A stretch of DNA of 64,000 nt from Macrostomum hystrix. Its lineage: Eukaryota; Platyhelminthes; Macrostomidae. The stretch spans positions 15,866,001 through 15,930,000 of the forward strand of contig CATNEN010000038.1 in NCBI GenBank assembly GCA_950097015.1, written 5' to 3'. Below, one piece after another: positions 19,749-31,910 of the stretch (positions within the stretch are counted from its first letter, which is position 1; the number at the start of each line of letters is the position of its first letter). A model generated the notes under the pieces. It saw only the letters and a list, made by a program, of their open reading frames with translations. It was not told the origin of the DNA and did no database searches. Position numbers and translations under genes: made by a program.

Positions 19749-21901
19749 TCAGTCGAACAGATAGCCTCTACAGTTGGCCGACTTGCATAGGCAACGCATT
19801 CTAGTTAGGCCGCTGTTGAGACTGGCGCCACCAAGGCTGCCGCTGATGCTCTCAGAGGTGTCATCGCCAGCTTGACCATCCGCTGCGGCACTTATCGCGC
19901 CTGTCATCTGGTAGTCGAATGTCAGCTCGGCTCCCTTCGGAATTGGCTCCTTGGCAAACAGAGCTAGCAAAGGCAGGTCTTTGTCAATGCACTGCGTGTA
20001 GACGCATCTGGTTACAAGGTTGGGATTGCACGAGTGATTTAAAAAGTGCGCCACATTGCCGAAATTGCGAGCGTCCACCGAATAGACGGCCTCGCCATCC
20101 AGGTCCAAGTCGAACAGATAGGTCTGGGCCTGCCTATCGTAGATCATGCCGCGGGTCTCGGCCTCCCGGCTAGTCACCACTTCGCCAACGTATTCAACAA
20201 CGAAGGAGCCGCGTGGTATGCGCTGAAGTGTGCGCACACCCCAGCCCCGGTTCGGTGTCCGATAGATGGCCAAGCCGAATTTGCGGCCCTGCTGAACTAC
20301 ACGGAACGGACAGTCTGGACCGCATTTGCACAGAGAGTTACACTCGTGAATCGGATAATTGGCGTGAACATCCGGCAAGCGACCCTGCCTGGTAAGATGG
20401 TTTTTGTTTAGTTATATTAAACACGGGGCTTCGGCTTTGTCTCTAAATGGGTTGTAGCCTTGTCGATAGAACATGGGAAACACGACTTGAAGGTCAGGAG
20501 TTCGATTCACGACTCCATTGGAACAATGTGTTATTTAGCAAGCCACTGTTTAACTATAAAGCGCCAGCATCAGATGGAGTAGTTTTTGGTGGGTAAATTG
20601 GTGTGGCGCCCACCAGTCCATGGACTGAAAAGCAGTGCGTAGCATTTAAATGCTCCACTCAATAGCTGTGGTTGTGCTATCGGCTGCCCATCCGACCCAA
20701 GGGGGTCAGGTGTAATGAATTATAGCTACAATTTAATTTGTGTCAAACAACTAATAAAAAGCATTCTCGTGAAGTCAAGATAACAAGACAAAGCCACGTC
20801 TGTGGACAAGGCTGCAATTGTGCGATAATCTTCTGAATCCTAATCTTAATTCGTGAGCTCTTAAGTGGTCAGAGCTTTCGACATCGAACAATGAGGACTG
20901 GAACAAAACTTTTGACACAAAACTTTCTAGCTGTAAAATCCCCCAAAGTTATAAATTTTTTAAATACTGTTTCGACCTCTAGCCCGACTGTGTTTAGGCG
21001 CGATATCTGTTTTTATACTGTGAATTCGAAGTTGAATTATCTAAAAATCTAAAAAACGCAATTATACCGCAATTGAATAAAACAGACACAGTAAACCATA
21101 AAATCTTTTTTATATATGAGTAGCTAATGAACAATAGGAAACAATGCACAATAGCATCTTTAAGCAACAACTGGGAGTGCGACTAGCAATCAACTAACCT
21201 GGTGTAGGGCACGTGCTTATCATTGTGAATGTGATAAGTCACACACGAGTGCCGCTCTTCGTAGCAGTCTGTGCAGCTGCACCCGAACACCGGGTCATTA
21301 GGAATGGACACTTCTGGGCCAGGCACGCGCTCAGTGACAAACGTGAAGGCCAACGGCGGGCCCTCCAAATCGATCTTATTCTCAACTACAATTCGCGCCT
21401 GAGGCTCTTTCTCATTTAGCATCGCCTCCCAGGCTTTTAGCTCGGCTTGTACTTTTACCGCCCGACTGCGCTTCGAAGTGCCAATCATGCGGCTCTCGCT
21501 AGGCAGCTTGCGCCTATTGCCGAAGCTTTGCAACACGCGCTTAGAAAGCGTCTCAGCCAGCACGGCCTCGAAACGCTCAGGCGTTAGGCCGTCAAAGTTG
21601 ATGCAATCAAGCAGCTGGATAACCCTGGCCTTGCTGCGCTCAGCAGACTCGGCCGAGTCGGAGGAATCCGACGGACTGCTGCGCTTCCTACTTTTATTAC
21701 TGATAAAGTTCTTGTACTCGGCTAGCAACTTGCGACAATTAGAGAGATCTGTCTCCGGCTCCCAGGTGCAACACTCCATTGGCCAGCCGCGCCACTTTAT
21801 TAAATAGTACATCTTCTGCTCGGCTTTATCCCAGTCGTGATCCTCGATGCTTTCAACCTCGTACTCGGCGTCATCGTATGTCACCAGCGACTGGTTGATT
21901 A
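19749..21901 (-). CDS. Su(var)3-9/SUV39H-like histone H3K9 methyltransferase (first exon(s) not found)
   Basis: Two exons are visible: 21901-21199 and 20388-19749. The first begins after a pyrimidine-rich acceptor (TTTCTCTCTTAG) and has no ATG, so at least one exon lies upstream. The first visible exon codes a chromodomain (YEVESIEDHDWDKAEQK, YYLIKWRGWP, TWEP) that binds methylated H3K9, a basic linker, and a pre-SET segment with CSCTDCYEERHSC. The second exon completes pre-SET (CNSLCKCGPDC) and codes the SET domain: GWGVRTL, YVGEVVTS, NHSCNPN (cofactor site) and AELTFDY. A post-SET RCLCKSANCRGYLF ends the protein. All Cys ligands expected for the zinc clusters seem present, so it is probably active in heterochromatin formation. 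A SINE occupies the intron. Arthropod homologues share exons with eIF2-gamma; nothing of that kind is visible here. Confidence 0.9.
20447..20705 (+). mobile_element. SINE family A, nearly complete
   Basis: The tRNA-like head begins GGGTTGTAGCCTTGTCG and has a B box in AGGAGTTCGATTCACGACTCC. The body includes GGTGTGGCGCCCACCAGTCC and ATGGACTGAAAAGCAGTGCG and ends GCTATCGGCTGCCCATCC. It lies in the intron of the Su(var)3-9-like gene, opposite to the gene. Other copies: 8935-9145, 39947-40015, 52832-52915 and 59385-59625. Confidence 0.65.
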
Positions 21902-22184
21902 CTAAGAGAGAAATAAAGGAAACGGTGATTGTTAGCGTTTAAATGTATTCATTGTATTGTATAAAAAGTACATTGCATACTAAACAGGTCATGTGACAGG
22001 TCATAGATTGTCAACATTTAAACAGGGCCAATTAAAAAAATTATTTTATAATATAACTTATGATGCCAGAAAATATATCAAACTTTTTATACTTCTTTGT
22101 TGATATTAGTTTTAGGAATAAGGCTATATTTTTATCTTACATTACTAGGCTCCAGAGTTTTTTATAATATACCATTAATTACCC

Positions 22185-22385
22185 ATGCTTAATTATATAT
22201 TATAATAAGCACCATTAGGCGCCCGAGGATTTTTCATTGACGCCCGCAAAGCTTGGGTATCAATTTTTTTGTACCATAGACGTTTTTGCCCAAGCTATAC
22301 TTTCAGAGTCAGACGGGGTGTGGGGGCTAAGCCCCCACTTCGTGGTGTGGGGGTGAAGCCCCACCCACTACCATAGACTATTTTA
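22185..22385. repeat. Dispersed repeat, second copy of the 10560-10730 family
   Basis: Shares GGGTATCAATTTTT, TAGACGTTTTTGCCCAAGC and the GGGGTGTGGGG/AGCCCCCACTTC hairpin-like block with 10600-10720. It ends about 230 bp before the recombinase remnant and may be the terminal part of that transposon. Confidence 0.6.
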
Positions 22386-23370
22386 CTAGAAAGTTAAATT
22401 GTACACTGAGCCTTGTTTCTCTCTCCTTTCCACCACTCAGCGAACCTTTATTCTATCTACAGTATCTCTCTCTCATTTCTTTCTCTCTCTCTTGGTGCGT
22501 GATAAGCTATGCCATAGACTACAACTACACGAAGTCTGAACAAGTTGAGGAGGGAGGGAAAGGAAAACTAAGGCTAGCTCAGAAATTTCTTTCCTTCAAA
22601 CTTCCACTGAAGCATGATCAACTATGACGGAATAGTGGAATGCGAGATTGTGGGCTTGTCCACTGATGAATTGCGCTTCGTCACTGATGAATCGGTCAAC
22701 TGCTCTGGAGATACTGTGATATCTCAATTCACTGGACTCGTGACTCTCGACGCAAGCTTCGTCGAGCAGTCTATGCTGGGATTGTCAGATTATCCGGAGT
22801 TAAGAGAGAGCGACATACAAGAGATTTCGAAATTGGAGAATGATTGCACTGTGCGATCTACTGAGAAGCAGACCAGGATCTACTCTGAGAAGGTGAAGGC
22901 TTTTCTAGCTGAGCGAGGTTTGTCAACTGACCTCGAGAGCATGCCGCCAAGATATGTGTGTCACTATCTCCGTTTGTTTTTCTCTACTCTCAAGAAGCCC
23001 AATGGCACTGCTTACAGTTGTAGCACACTTCTGTGCATAAGGGCTGCAATTCATTGTTTCCTACTGGAAAAGTGAGGTATGCCATTGGAAATCATTGGAA
23101 ATCAATATTCATTGGAAATCCAGATTTTTTTGAGCTGGATAAGACCTTCAAAGCTGCCATAACATACTCACTGAAGCAACCAATGTCTGTTGTTGACAGT
23201 GAGGCTGGATATCCGGCAATAGACAGTGAGGACATGTCTAAGCTGCACACATACTTCACCAGAGCAGATCCAAAGAGGCTCCAGTATGAGGTGCTGTTTC
23301 TCATCGTGGTCCACTTTGGATTTAGAGGTCAGGAGTGGACCCCAGCTTTGATGAAAAATGATGTTATAGT

Positions 23371-23676
23371 CATACATGCACAACACCTGGCCGACCCGGC
23401 CGAACCGGCCAGGTGAAACGAGGGCCAAGCAAGGTAAGTCGCAAAAACCAATCAACCAAGCACAAAAAAAATCAAAGGGGGACCAAGGGACAAAAAAGGA
23501 AGGCGTGAAGAAGAGGAAAAAGGGGAGAGAAAATTAGAGCAAATGAGAGCAAACTAAGTCGTAAATAGAGCAATGAAACGAACTAAGTCACAACTGCATG
23601 AGAGCAAACTAAGTTGTAAATAGAGCAAAAACTAAGTCGCACAGCCGGCTAAGATTTGGGAGGTTGCACATGTATG
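23371..23676. mobile_element. MITE copy 1 with 8-bp target duplication
   Basis: 306 bp bounded by inverted ends CATACATGCACAAC / GTTGCACATGTATG and flanked by GTTATAGT at 23363-23370 and 23677-23684. It has no coding capacity. The 8-bp duplication fits hAT-like (or P/Merlin) transposases. The interior has repeated AACTAAGTCGYA and GAGAGCAAA words. Confidence 0.92.
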
Positions 23677-23834
23677 GTTATAGTAAAGCGACGAGACAGA
23701 CATGTTGAATATTTCAATTTAGTGAAGGAGAAGGAGAAGAATGTTTCCGCCAAGAGTGCCAGCACCAGGAAGGAAATTGGTATCTTTCTGGTGAGCAATA
23801 AGGCTATATGCCCCATTGAGGCATTCACTCTCTA

Positions 23835-24120
23835 CATACATGCGCAACACCCGGCTGACCCAGCCGAACCGGCCAGGTGAAACAAGGGCCAAGCAAGGTA
23901 AGTCGCAAAAACCAATCGACCAAGCGCAAAAAAATCAAAGGGGGGACCAAGGGACAAAAAAGGAAGGCGTGAAGAAAAGGAAAAATGAGAGAAAAAGAGA
24001 GCAAATGAGAGCAAACTAAGTCGTAAATAGAGCAATGAAACGAACTAAGTCGCACATGAGAGCAAAAACTAAGTTGCACAGCTGGCTAAGATTTTGTTTT
24101 TGGGAGGTTGCGCATGTATG
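23835..24120. mobile_element. MITE copy 2 with 8-bp target duplication
   Basis: 286 bp, same family and orientation as the copy at 23371, ends CATACATGCGCAAC / GTTGCGCATGTATG, flanked by ACTCTCTA at 23827-23834 and 24121-24128. It lies 158 bp downstream of copy 1, within the same recombinase remnant. Confidence 0.92.
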
Positions 24121-24599
24121 ACTCTCTACCTAGAGAAGCTTCCTAGTGACAACCCCAACCTGTTCCCAAGACCAAGGGCCAACTGAGGGCCAACTGGACG
24201 GGCGGCAACTGGTTCTGCAAGGAGGTCTTGGGTAAGAACACGCTTGCAGGATTTATGAAGGTTCTCTCCCAGGAATCTGGTCTTGGTCAATCATACACAA
24301 ATCATTGCATTTGTGCGACTACAATCACTACTCTGTCGGAGCAAGGTTTCAGTGCGGAACAAATTCAGGTCGTCTCAGGGCACAAGAGACTGGAGAATGT
24401 GATCCGATACACCAAGCAAGTGTCAATGGATCAAAAGTGTCTACTGTCAACATCCATGACTTCTGGCTTGCACAGAAGCACCAGCATACTAGAAGAGACA
24501 ACTCCCGCTAAGCAAATCACTGCAGAGCAGGATAAGACATTGCAGGCTAGTGACATAGCAGCCAGAGAACCCACAATTGTCCTAGAGAAAAACGGGTAA

Positions 24600-27500
24600 A
24601 GTGTTCTATCTACTTGTAACGTGCTTTGAGCCATGACTGCGACATTGACAGCTTTGATTTACCAATTGTTTTTTACCAATTTACCATAGTACTGAAAGTA
24701 ACCAAAAGTTTGTAATTGTTATCATTGAATGCCTATATGTCTATCATTGTTTAACTCTGCTTTACAATGCACTGTTGTTTCATGATTTCTGTCTGGAAAA
24801 ATCAGGCAGATAATTACATTATTCACCCGCAATTTGTCGGCAGTTAATGATGTTTGCACCATAGAGTTGACTTTGACATATATTTATTGACAGCGGGTTT
24901 TAATGTAGTCTATGGTTAATTAGGCAGGATTAAGTGCCTAGAGGGCAAAAAGGTCATAGTACAATATATATTATCTAAATAAGGTTTAAACTATTTTTAT
25001 TGCTCAGCTTAAAGTATTTTGAACTTTACTGTTTGTACTACCAATATATGATTGCTCTCAGCCAATTGCCATGCTATAAAATAGTCACAGTAGTTATATC
25101 TGCATAGTATGGATATAAATTGCCTTTATAAAAAAAGCTAGGCTTAACTATCTGCAAATCTTCAAATTGCATCTAGTATATATTTCAGCCTTTAAAGTGA
25201 TGCAAATTGAGTACAATTCTAATGCTTAAATATACAATGCTTAAGTTTGGTGAAATAAAATGACATGCTTATTGCATAAATCAAATCAAAATTTGGAATC
25301 AAAAGGCTAACATTTTTAATAGAAACCAACCCAAGTATTAATAAATGTAACATAATTTACCACAAACTGCAGTTATAAAAACTATAAAAAGCTATAAACA
25401 AGGCTAGCTGTTAAAAATGCTAATTTTCTCTAGTAGGCCCTATAATCTGAAGTAGGCCTATAACTTAGTAAGCACTGTTGACAATATAAAAACAATTAAG
25501 TACTTACAATTCGAAAGAACATGAAGGGCCTGGTTGGATGTTAGTTTTTGGAGATGAAGTGCGACAAACTGTACCACATCATCACTTGCATATCTAAGTT
25601 TGTTAGAATTAAGAACACTTAAAATTGACGTTGGAGGAATGTTAAAAATTTTCACAGATGATGGGAAGATTTTGATGCTCATGACACCAATAGCATGTGT
25701 GGTAATTTGGGAATGGGGTAGGAGTAGGACTAATGAAAACGAAAATAATAGTTCACTTTTTAAGCTTGCTACAGGGCAAATTGCGAATAAACAACTAGAT
25801 GGCTAGGCTAGTGAATAGTCAAAAGCGATCGCCGATCGAAAGTAAAAGTGATCCTACACTGACCTTAGGGTTTGCTATATTTGAGCTAGGCCCCTAGTAG
25901 TCTCATAACCATCACCATGAGATAGGACCCAATATATTTATAATAACCACTACTCTTAGAAGGTCGTCGGGTAACCCAGCACACTTGCTGAATAATGGGT
26001 TGAGATGTGATTACGGATTTTCGGTGTGCTAGTCGTCGACATCGACGGCCGCGTGGGTGGGTTCCTCCAATTTTAAATAAATGTAAGTGTTTAAAACAAC
26101 ATGAATTCGTAGCCAGCTGTTATTCGAGGATAAAATAGCATTTAATATATAAAAGTAATATATATATTTAAGATATAAATATGATATAAAATACCCTGTA
26201 TTTTTAACGTGCAAGGCCTAGGCCCTATACAAATCTTAAACTCGGCCCGTAGACGCATTTGGGTTAAAGGTTATAGTATTACAATTTTATGATAATATTA
26301 GTAGTAATAATAGTAGCATGCCTTGACACACTCCCTCGATATAATTTCGAATATACAGCCCACCCCAGCGTAGAGGCAATGATGCTAAAGAGAAAAATGA
26401 CGCTCCAATGCAGGGGATACCCGACGACAGAAATTGGTATTATGACACCAAAATATATACAACACTAAAACACTCAACTATGACACAATAAAGCATTCTT
26501 TTTAGTCTACTGCAAGTAGAAATGATTGTCTGTCTTTCCACAGTTCCAAACGAAAGTTTACTTAAAATTCTTAAGTTATCAAAATAAAACAAAATTAAAG
26601 AAAATTATAATTGCTATATCTTCATCAAGTTTCTCTTTTTGAGAATATTTTCTAGAGCATTCCGTATTAGCAGCAAGAAACTGCTGTAAAAGCAGGCCGC
26701 ATGCGTCATCTGTGCAACTGTGTATATCTGCCCCATCTATCAGTGTCATTTCTGAGTCTACTATTTGATTCCATATATGTGTAATAGGCTAGTTTAAATC
26801 CGCGCTAAAAATATGCTGCGCGTATACCAATAATATTTGACCTATTTAGGTTTGTTTAAATTGCGTAAATATACTGAGTATATACCCAGCATAGTAGGAA
26901 ATGTTACTATAAATATGGACCGAATTCACTATAGGAACCGTTTGGTCTGCCATTAAATTGGAGCTTTAACAGTTCAGTCTCTTTGTGAGCATACTCAAAA
27001 GCCTTACTTATTACTAAGTGAGTGGAAACCGTTAAAACCGATCCGGGAAAAGCCCGAGTACAGACTGGCCAGAGAGCCCGAAATATCTGACTGAATTGTC
27101 TGAAACACCTGAGAGTAGTGTCTCCAGAAATACCTAGATTTAGTATCTAGAAACATTACTGGCAGAAGGCCAGGTCTATCGTGTTGAAAGCCACGCTACC
27201 CAAACTATCAGTAGTTTGAATCAATCCACCCAACCAGGGGTGCGGTATAATGATTGTATAGGTCACTTTAAGTGACTGAAAACAATAAATAAGGAGGTTA
27301 AGCCAACCACTTGTATTATGCATTACTAATAGAGGAAGTTAAATTACTAGTATAGGGAAGTGCAATTAAAAAGAAGCACTACAACATATGGAAGGCGACC
27401 AATTATGATGCTTATGAGTATCGAATTGTGAGCGATACGCTCGTAAATTTTATTAGTTGCAATTTTTTGTTTGGTGGTATTGCGTAATTTTTATATTGTG

Positions 27501-27845
27501 ACGAAACAAACTTTTCCTTCAATAGAAATATTTGTGTGACGGAGCCGTGATGCATGGTTGTTTTTTGAGTTTTGAGATTCGAGTTTTGGTATTTTTTGAC
27601 AGTGTCTTGAGTTGAGTATAAATAGATAAGAGTTCGCGATTTTTTCAAATTTTCGCACCAAGTACGTATTTTGAATATGGCCGAGTTTGCGCAACTTGAA
27701 CACTCAAATAGACTCGAGTTTTTAGAGGTGGTAAATGATAGAAGGTGACACCTATGTGAGGAGCATATCTGCTTCACATAATTTCTGATTGCGCAATTTT
27801 CAATCGGAGGCAAAGCAGTGCCGAATTCTAATCTGAAAAGTGCCG
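24600..27845. other. Gene-free AT-rich stretch
   Basis: More than 3 kb without a supported gene. Short ORFs here have no recognisable domain or splice context. It may include the distal part of the Crypton-like element (to about 24970) and otherwise reads as intergenic DNA or long-intron sequence. Confidence 0.4.
27826..27838. repeat. Left copy of the 13-bp flank repeat around the Helitron pair
   Basis: TTCTAATCTGAAA occurs here and again directly after the right Helitron end (36230-36242). Just around it GTGCCG is doubled (27818-27823 and 27840-27845). The pattern shows that the left junction was rearranged on or after insertion. Confidence 0.7.
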
Positions 27846-28469
27846 TCCACTATACTAAAAATGAAATGGTTGGTTGGTTGGTTGGTTGCTTGCTTGTAAT
27901 TGATTTTCTCCCGAACGGCTCAACCGATTTTCACCATTTCTTCACCAAAAGATGCCAAATATGGGGACAATTTTACACGTATTTTTATTAAGCTGAACTT
28001 TATTGCTAAGAGGATTAAATATTCGAAAAACATGATTTTTTCAAAGGTCAAACCATCTTAGACTATTGAGAATTTCACTCACTGCCACTGAATTAGAATT
28101 GCATCGTCAAATTGCGCAACAACCCCTAGCTGATTGAATTTGAAGCCTGCACTCTGGAGACCAATTGGAAATAAATGTACACAACCAACCGCGAGACTGA
28201 GTGTACTCTATTTTCTTACTTCATTGTACAAAGCCAGAACTTTGAAAATTCATTTTATAAGGCTGATTTTTGCACCCACTAACCAACAGTCGGAATAGCC
28301 GATGTGTAGGCACTAGGAATAGGTTAGGCTAGGCTATAGGGTTCGATTCTGCACTGCGTCAAATCATTTAGACTAATTGTCAGGCAGTAGTGAGTGAATA
28401 TTATTTTGATTTATTTTTTTCATTTCGTAAATAAAATATCATAAATCATAGCAAATCTAAGTTTGAATC

Positions 28470-30045
28470 ATTGCAACAATAGAGTCTGAATCATGGCTAA
28501 ACCAGAGTCAGAAACATGGCTAAACCAGAGCTTGAATCATGGCTAAACCAGAGTCTGAATCATGGCTAAACCATAATATGAATCATGGCAAAACTGGAGT
28601 CTGAATCATGGCTAAACCAGAGTTTGAATCATGGCTAAACTAGAGTCTGAATCATGGCTAAACCAGAGTTTGAATCATGGCTAAACCAGAGTCTGAATCA
28701 TGGCTAAACCAGAGTTTGAATCATGGCTAAACCAGAGTATGAATCATGGCTAAAGCAGAGTCTGAATCATGGCTAAACCAGCGTCTGAATCATGGCTAAA
28801 CCAGCGTCTGAATCATGGCTAAACCAGAGTTTGAATCATGGCTAAACCAGAGTTTCAATCATGGCTAAACCAGCGTCTGAATCATGGCTAAACCAGCGTC
28901 TTAATCATGGCTAAACCAGAGTTTGAATCATGGCTAAACCAGAGTTTGAATATTGGCTACACCAGAGTTTGAATCATGGCTAAACCAGAGACTAAATCAT
29001 GGCTAAACCATCATCATCAGCATGGCTAAACTAGAGTTTGAATCATGGCTAAACCAGAGTTTGAATAATGGCTACACCAGAGTTTGAATCATGGCTAAAC
29101 CAGAGTCTGAATCATGGCTAAACCAGAGTTTGAATCATGGCTAAACCAGAGTTTGAATCATGGCTAAACCAGACTTTGAATCATAGCCAACCAGAGTTTG
29201 AATCTTGGCTAAACCAGAGTTTCAATCATGGCTAACCCAGCGTTTGAATCATGGCTAAAGCAGAGTCTGAATCATGGCAAAAACCGAGTTTCAATCATGG
29301 CTAACCCAGAGTATGAATCATGGCTAAAGCAGAGTCTGAATCATGGCTAAACCAGCGTCTGAATCATGGCTAAACCAGCGTCTGAATCATGGCTAAACCA
29401 GAGTTTGAATCATGGCTAAACCAGAGTTTCAATCATGGCTAAACCAGCGTCTGAATCATGGCTAAACCAGCGTCTTAATCATGGCTAAACCAGAGTTTGA
29501 ATCATGGCTAAACCAGAGTTTGAATATTGGCTACACCAGAGTTTGAATCATGGCTAAACCAGAGACTAAATCATGGCTAAACCATCATCATCAGCATGGC
29601 TAAACTAGAGTTTGAATCATGGCTAAACCAGAGTTTGAATAATGGCTACACCAGAGTTTGAATCATGGCTAAACCAGAGTCTGAATCATGGCTAAACCAG
29701 AGTTTGAATCATGGCTAAACCAGAGTTTGAATCATGGCTAAACCAGACTTTGAATCATAGCCAACCAGAGTTTGAATCTTGGCTAAACCAGAGTTTCAAT
29801 CATGGCTAACCCAGCGTTTGAATCATGGCTAAACCAGAGTTTGAATCATGGCAAAAACCGAGTTTCAATCATGGCTAACCCAGCGTTTGAATCATGGCTA
29901 AACCAGAGTTTGAATCTTGGCTAAACCAGAGTTTGAATCATAGCCAACCAGAGTCTGAATCATGGCAAAACGAGAGTTTGAATCATAGCCCACCAGGGTT
30001 TAAAACATGGCGAAACCTGAGTTTGAATCTTGGCTAACCCAGCGT
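28470..30045. repeat. 23-bp minisatellite A in Helitron 1
   Basis: Unit GAATCATGGCTAAACCAGAG plus TTT/TCT, tens of copies with many point variants. A block with the odd unit CATCATCATCAGCATGG occurs at about 29010 and 29588, showing an internal duplication of roughly 577 bp. Confidence 0.9.
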
Positions 30046-30059
30046 TTGAAAAATCAACG

Positions 30060-31910
30060 TCAACTGGGGAGTCATCATCAAAATGGGACTCATGGTGAAC
30101 TGGGGGATCATGGTAAACTGGGGGATAATTGTCGACTGGGAGATCATTGTCAACTGGGGGATCATTGTCAACTGGGGGTTCATTGTCAACTGTGGGATCA
30201 TTGTCAACCGGCGGGATCATTGTCAACTGGGGGATCATTGTCAACTGTGGGATCATTGTCAACTGGGTGATCATCATCAACTAGGGGAACATTGTCAACT
30301 GGAGGAACATTGTTAACTGGGGATCATCATCAATGGGGAGACTTCATCAACTGGGGGATCATTGAGAACTGGGGGATCTTTGTCAACTGGGGGATCATTG
30401 TGAACTGGGGGATCTTTGTCAACTGGGGGATCATTGTATACTGTGGGATCATTGTCAACTGGGGGATCATTGTCAACTGGGGAATCATTGTCAACTGGGG
30501 GATCATTGTCAACTGGGGGATCATTGTCAACTGGGGGATCATCATCAACTGGGGGATCATTGTCAACTGGGGGATCATTCTCAACTGGGGGATCATTGTC
30601 AACTGGGGGATCATTTTCAACTGGGGGATCATCATCAACTGGGGGATCATTGTCAACTGGGGGATCATTGTCAACTGGGGGATCATTGTCAACTGGGGGA
30701 TCTTTGTTAACTGGGGGATCATTGTCAACTGGGGGATCATTGTCAACTGGGGGATCATTGTCAACTGGGGGATCATTTTCAACTGGGGGATCATCATCAA
30801 CTGGGGGATCATCATCAACTGGGTGATCATTGTGAACTGGGGGATCTTTGTCAACTGGGGGATCATTGTCAACTGTGGGATCATTGTCAACTGGGGGATC
30901 ATTGTCAACTGGGGGATCATTTTCAACTGGGGGATCATCATCAACTGGGGGATCATCATCAACTGGGTGATCATTGTGAACTGGGGGATCATTGTCAACT
31001 GTGGGATCATTGTCAACTGGGGGATCATTGTCAAATGGGGGATCATTGTCAACTGGGTGATCGTTGTCAACTGGGGGATCATTGTCAACTGGGGGATCAT
31101 TGTCAACTGGGGGATCATTGTCAACTGGGGGATCATCATCAACTGGGGGATCATTGTCAACTGGGGGTTCATTGTCAACTGTGGGATCATTGTCAACCGG
31201 CGGGATCATTGTCAACTGGGGGATCATTGTCAACTGGGGGATCATTGTCAACTGGGTGATCATCATCAACTGGGGGATCATTGTCAACTGGGGGAACATT
31301 GTCAACTGGAGGAACATTGTTAACTAGGGATCATCATCAATGGGGAGACTTCATCAACTGGGGGATCATTGTCAACTGGGGGATCATTCTCAACTGGGGG
31401 ATCATTGTCAACTGGGGGATCATTTTCAACTGGGGGATCATCATCAACTGGGGGATCATTGTCAACTGGGGGATCATTGTCAACTGGGGGATCATTGTCA
31501 ACTGGGGGATCTTTGTTAACTGGGGGATCATTGTCAACTGGGGGATCATTGTCAACTGGGGGATCATTGTCAACTGGGGGATCATTTTCAACTGGGGGAT
31601 CATCATCAACTGGGGGATCATCATCAACTGGGTGATCATTGTGAACTGGGGGATCTTTGTCAACTGGGGGATCATTGTCAACTGTGGGATCATTGTCAAC
31701 TGGGGGATCATTGTCAACTGGGGGATCATTTTCAACTGGGGGATCATCATCAACTGGGTGATCATTGTGAACTGGGGGATCATTGTCAACTGTGGGATCA
31801 TTGTCAACTGGGGGATCATTGTCAAATGGGGGATCATTGTCAACTGGGTGATCGTTGTCAACTGGGGGATCATTGTCAACTGGGGGATCATTGTCAACTG
31901 GGGGATCAAT
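30060..31910. repeat. 18-bp minisatellite B in Helitron 1
   Basis: Unit GGGGGATCATTGTCAACT with variants TCATCATCAACT, TTTGTCAACT and TTGTGAACT. A higher-order period of about 1 kb is visible: the unusual GGGGAGACTTCATCAACTGG segment occurs near 30335 and 31340. As 18 is divisible by three and units lack stops, very long ORFs arise on both strands; they are not genes. Confidence 0.9.

Larger units (their letters stand above)
22614..24599 (+). pseudogene. Crypton/DUF3504-type tyrosine recombinase, broken and split by two MITEs
   Basis: Pieces at 22614-23072, 23073-23370, 23685-23834 and 24129-24599 code for a DUF3504-like protein. The N-terminal SAM-like region has STEKQTRIYSEKVKAFLAER and SCSTLLCIRAAIHCFL. 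The catalytic half has HFGFRGQEW (first Arg), VKRRDRHVEY, LGKNTLAGFM, YTNHC, VSGHK and VIRYTK, with the presumed Tyr. Such enzymes move Crypton elements and have been domesticated in animals (ZMYM, QRICH1, KIAA1958). Lesions: a stop/frameshift at 23070-23100 next to a small repeat of CATTGGAAAT, a frameshift or stop near 24180, and Cys in NHCICATT where an Arg is expected (a CGT-to-TGT type change). Removing each MITE and one target copy restores the reading frame exactly at both sites. Confidence 0.85.
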
